From the NCBI RefSeq assembly GCF_029227915.1, contig NC_079879.1, forward strand, positions 22,276,501 to 22,336,500: 60,000 nucleotides of DNA, read 5' to 3'. The stretch's first letter is position 1, and every line of letters starts with the position of its first letter. A program made the translations under genes and the position numbers. Below, in pieces: positions 59,749-60,000 of the stretch. The notes below the pieces were generated by a model. That model saw nothing but the letters and a program-made list of their open reading frames with translations. It was not told where the DNA came from and did not search any database. The stretch comes from Hydractinia symbiolongicarpus (Eukaryota > Cnidaria > Hydrozoa > Anthoathecata > Hydractiniidae).

Positions 59749-60000
59749 TTTCTGGCGTTTTTATTATTTTAGTTACTGAAAAATTTTATGCAGAACGTAG
59801 ACTGTGTTAAAGTGTTTGAATCACTGTTGTAAATGTAGGTCCTTTGTTGTAATGTATAGACTAGAGACGTACATCGGTATTGCCTATCCAATTTCCCCCA
59901 GGCATAAGTTGACCGGTAGCTGTGGCTGGATCGAGCCACCGCTCTATGATTATGAAATCACGGAAACACACGCGGCACATAAAGTCCCGGTTGTCAAATT

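Larger units (their letters stand above)
57897..60000. other. eIF2 gamma 3' flank and non-coding tail of the window
   Basis: A candidate polyadenylation signal AATAAA lies at 58,288-58,293, about 390 bases after the stop codon. Beyond it no gene is supportable; frames of 60-80 codons are AT-rich and show no family. The last about 120 bases are less AT-rich, but no exon could be delimited before the window ends. Confidence 0.4.

Overview
This is an AT-rich, intron-rich animal nuclear sequence. No bacterial-type operons, ribosome binding sites or CRISPR arrays are visible. Four multi-exon protein-coding genes can be assembled with GT-AG introns and an unbroken frame. Non-LTR retrotransposon fragments and many small inverted-repeat elements fill the space between and inside them. 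The RTE-like and CR1/L2-like elements, many MITEs, and an expanded CaRF/SWIM-type gene fit an early-branching metazoan, perhaps a cnidarian. The taxon is inference.

Layout. 1-8,000: one isolated minus-strand candidate exon, then a repeat field with a 1.26-kb fold-back element, a 48-bp perfect palindrome and a CTCCGTATA satellite. 8,022-15,036 (minus): a 10-exon, 1,298-residue gene joining a CaRF-like region, a degenerate MULE-transposase-like region, a SWIM zinc finger and a C-terminal Ulp1/C48-like domain. It is the most unusual protein here. 15,073-20,340: a MITE next to that gene's first coding exon, a 3.3-kb hAT-like non-autonomous element with internal tandem arrays, and a palindromic MITE at whose edge the hAT-like element sits. 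21,577-26,170 (minus): SIL1, the ER nucleotide-exchange factor for BiP, 435 residues. 27,950-41,654 (minus): CTP synthase, 16 coding exons, 598 residues, with an internally deleted RTE-like copy in intron 1. About 44,650-50,575: a second RTE-like copy (plus) interrupted by a minus-strand LINE and by a short (ATT)n-tailed insertion. 52,316-57,896 (plus): eIF2 gamma, 12 exons, 467 residues. 57,897-60,000: non-coding, with small repeats.

SIL1, CTP synthase and eIF2 gamma are housekeeping genes for ER protein folding, pyrimidine nucleotide synthesis and translation initiation. No shared pathway or co-regulation is implied by their adjacency. The retroelement ORFs are all broken by frameshifts, deletions or insertions, so none looks active here. 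Exon boundaries were set by hand from splice consensus, frame continuity and remembered family similarity. No database search or transcript data were used.
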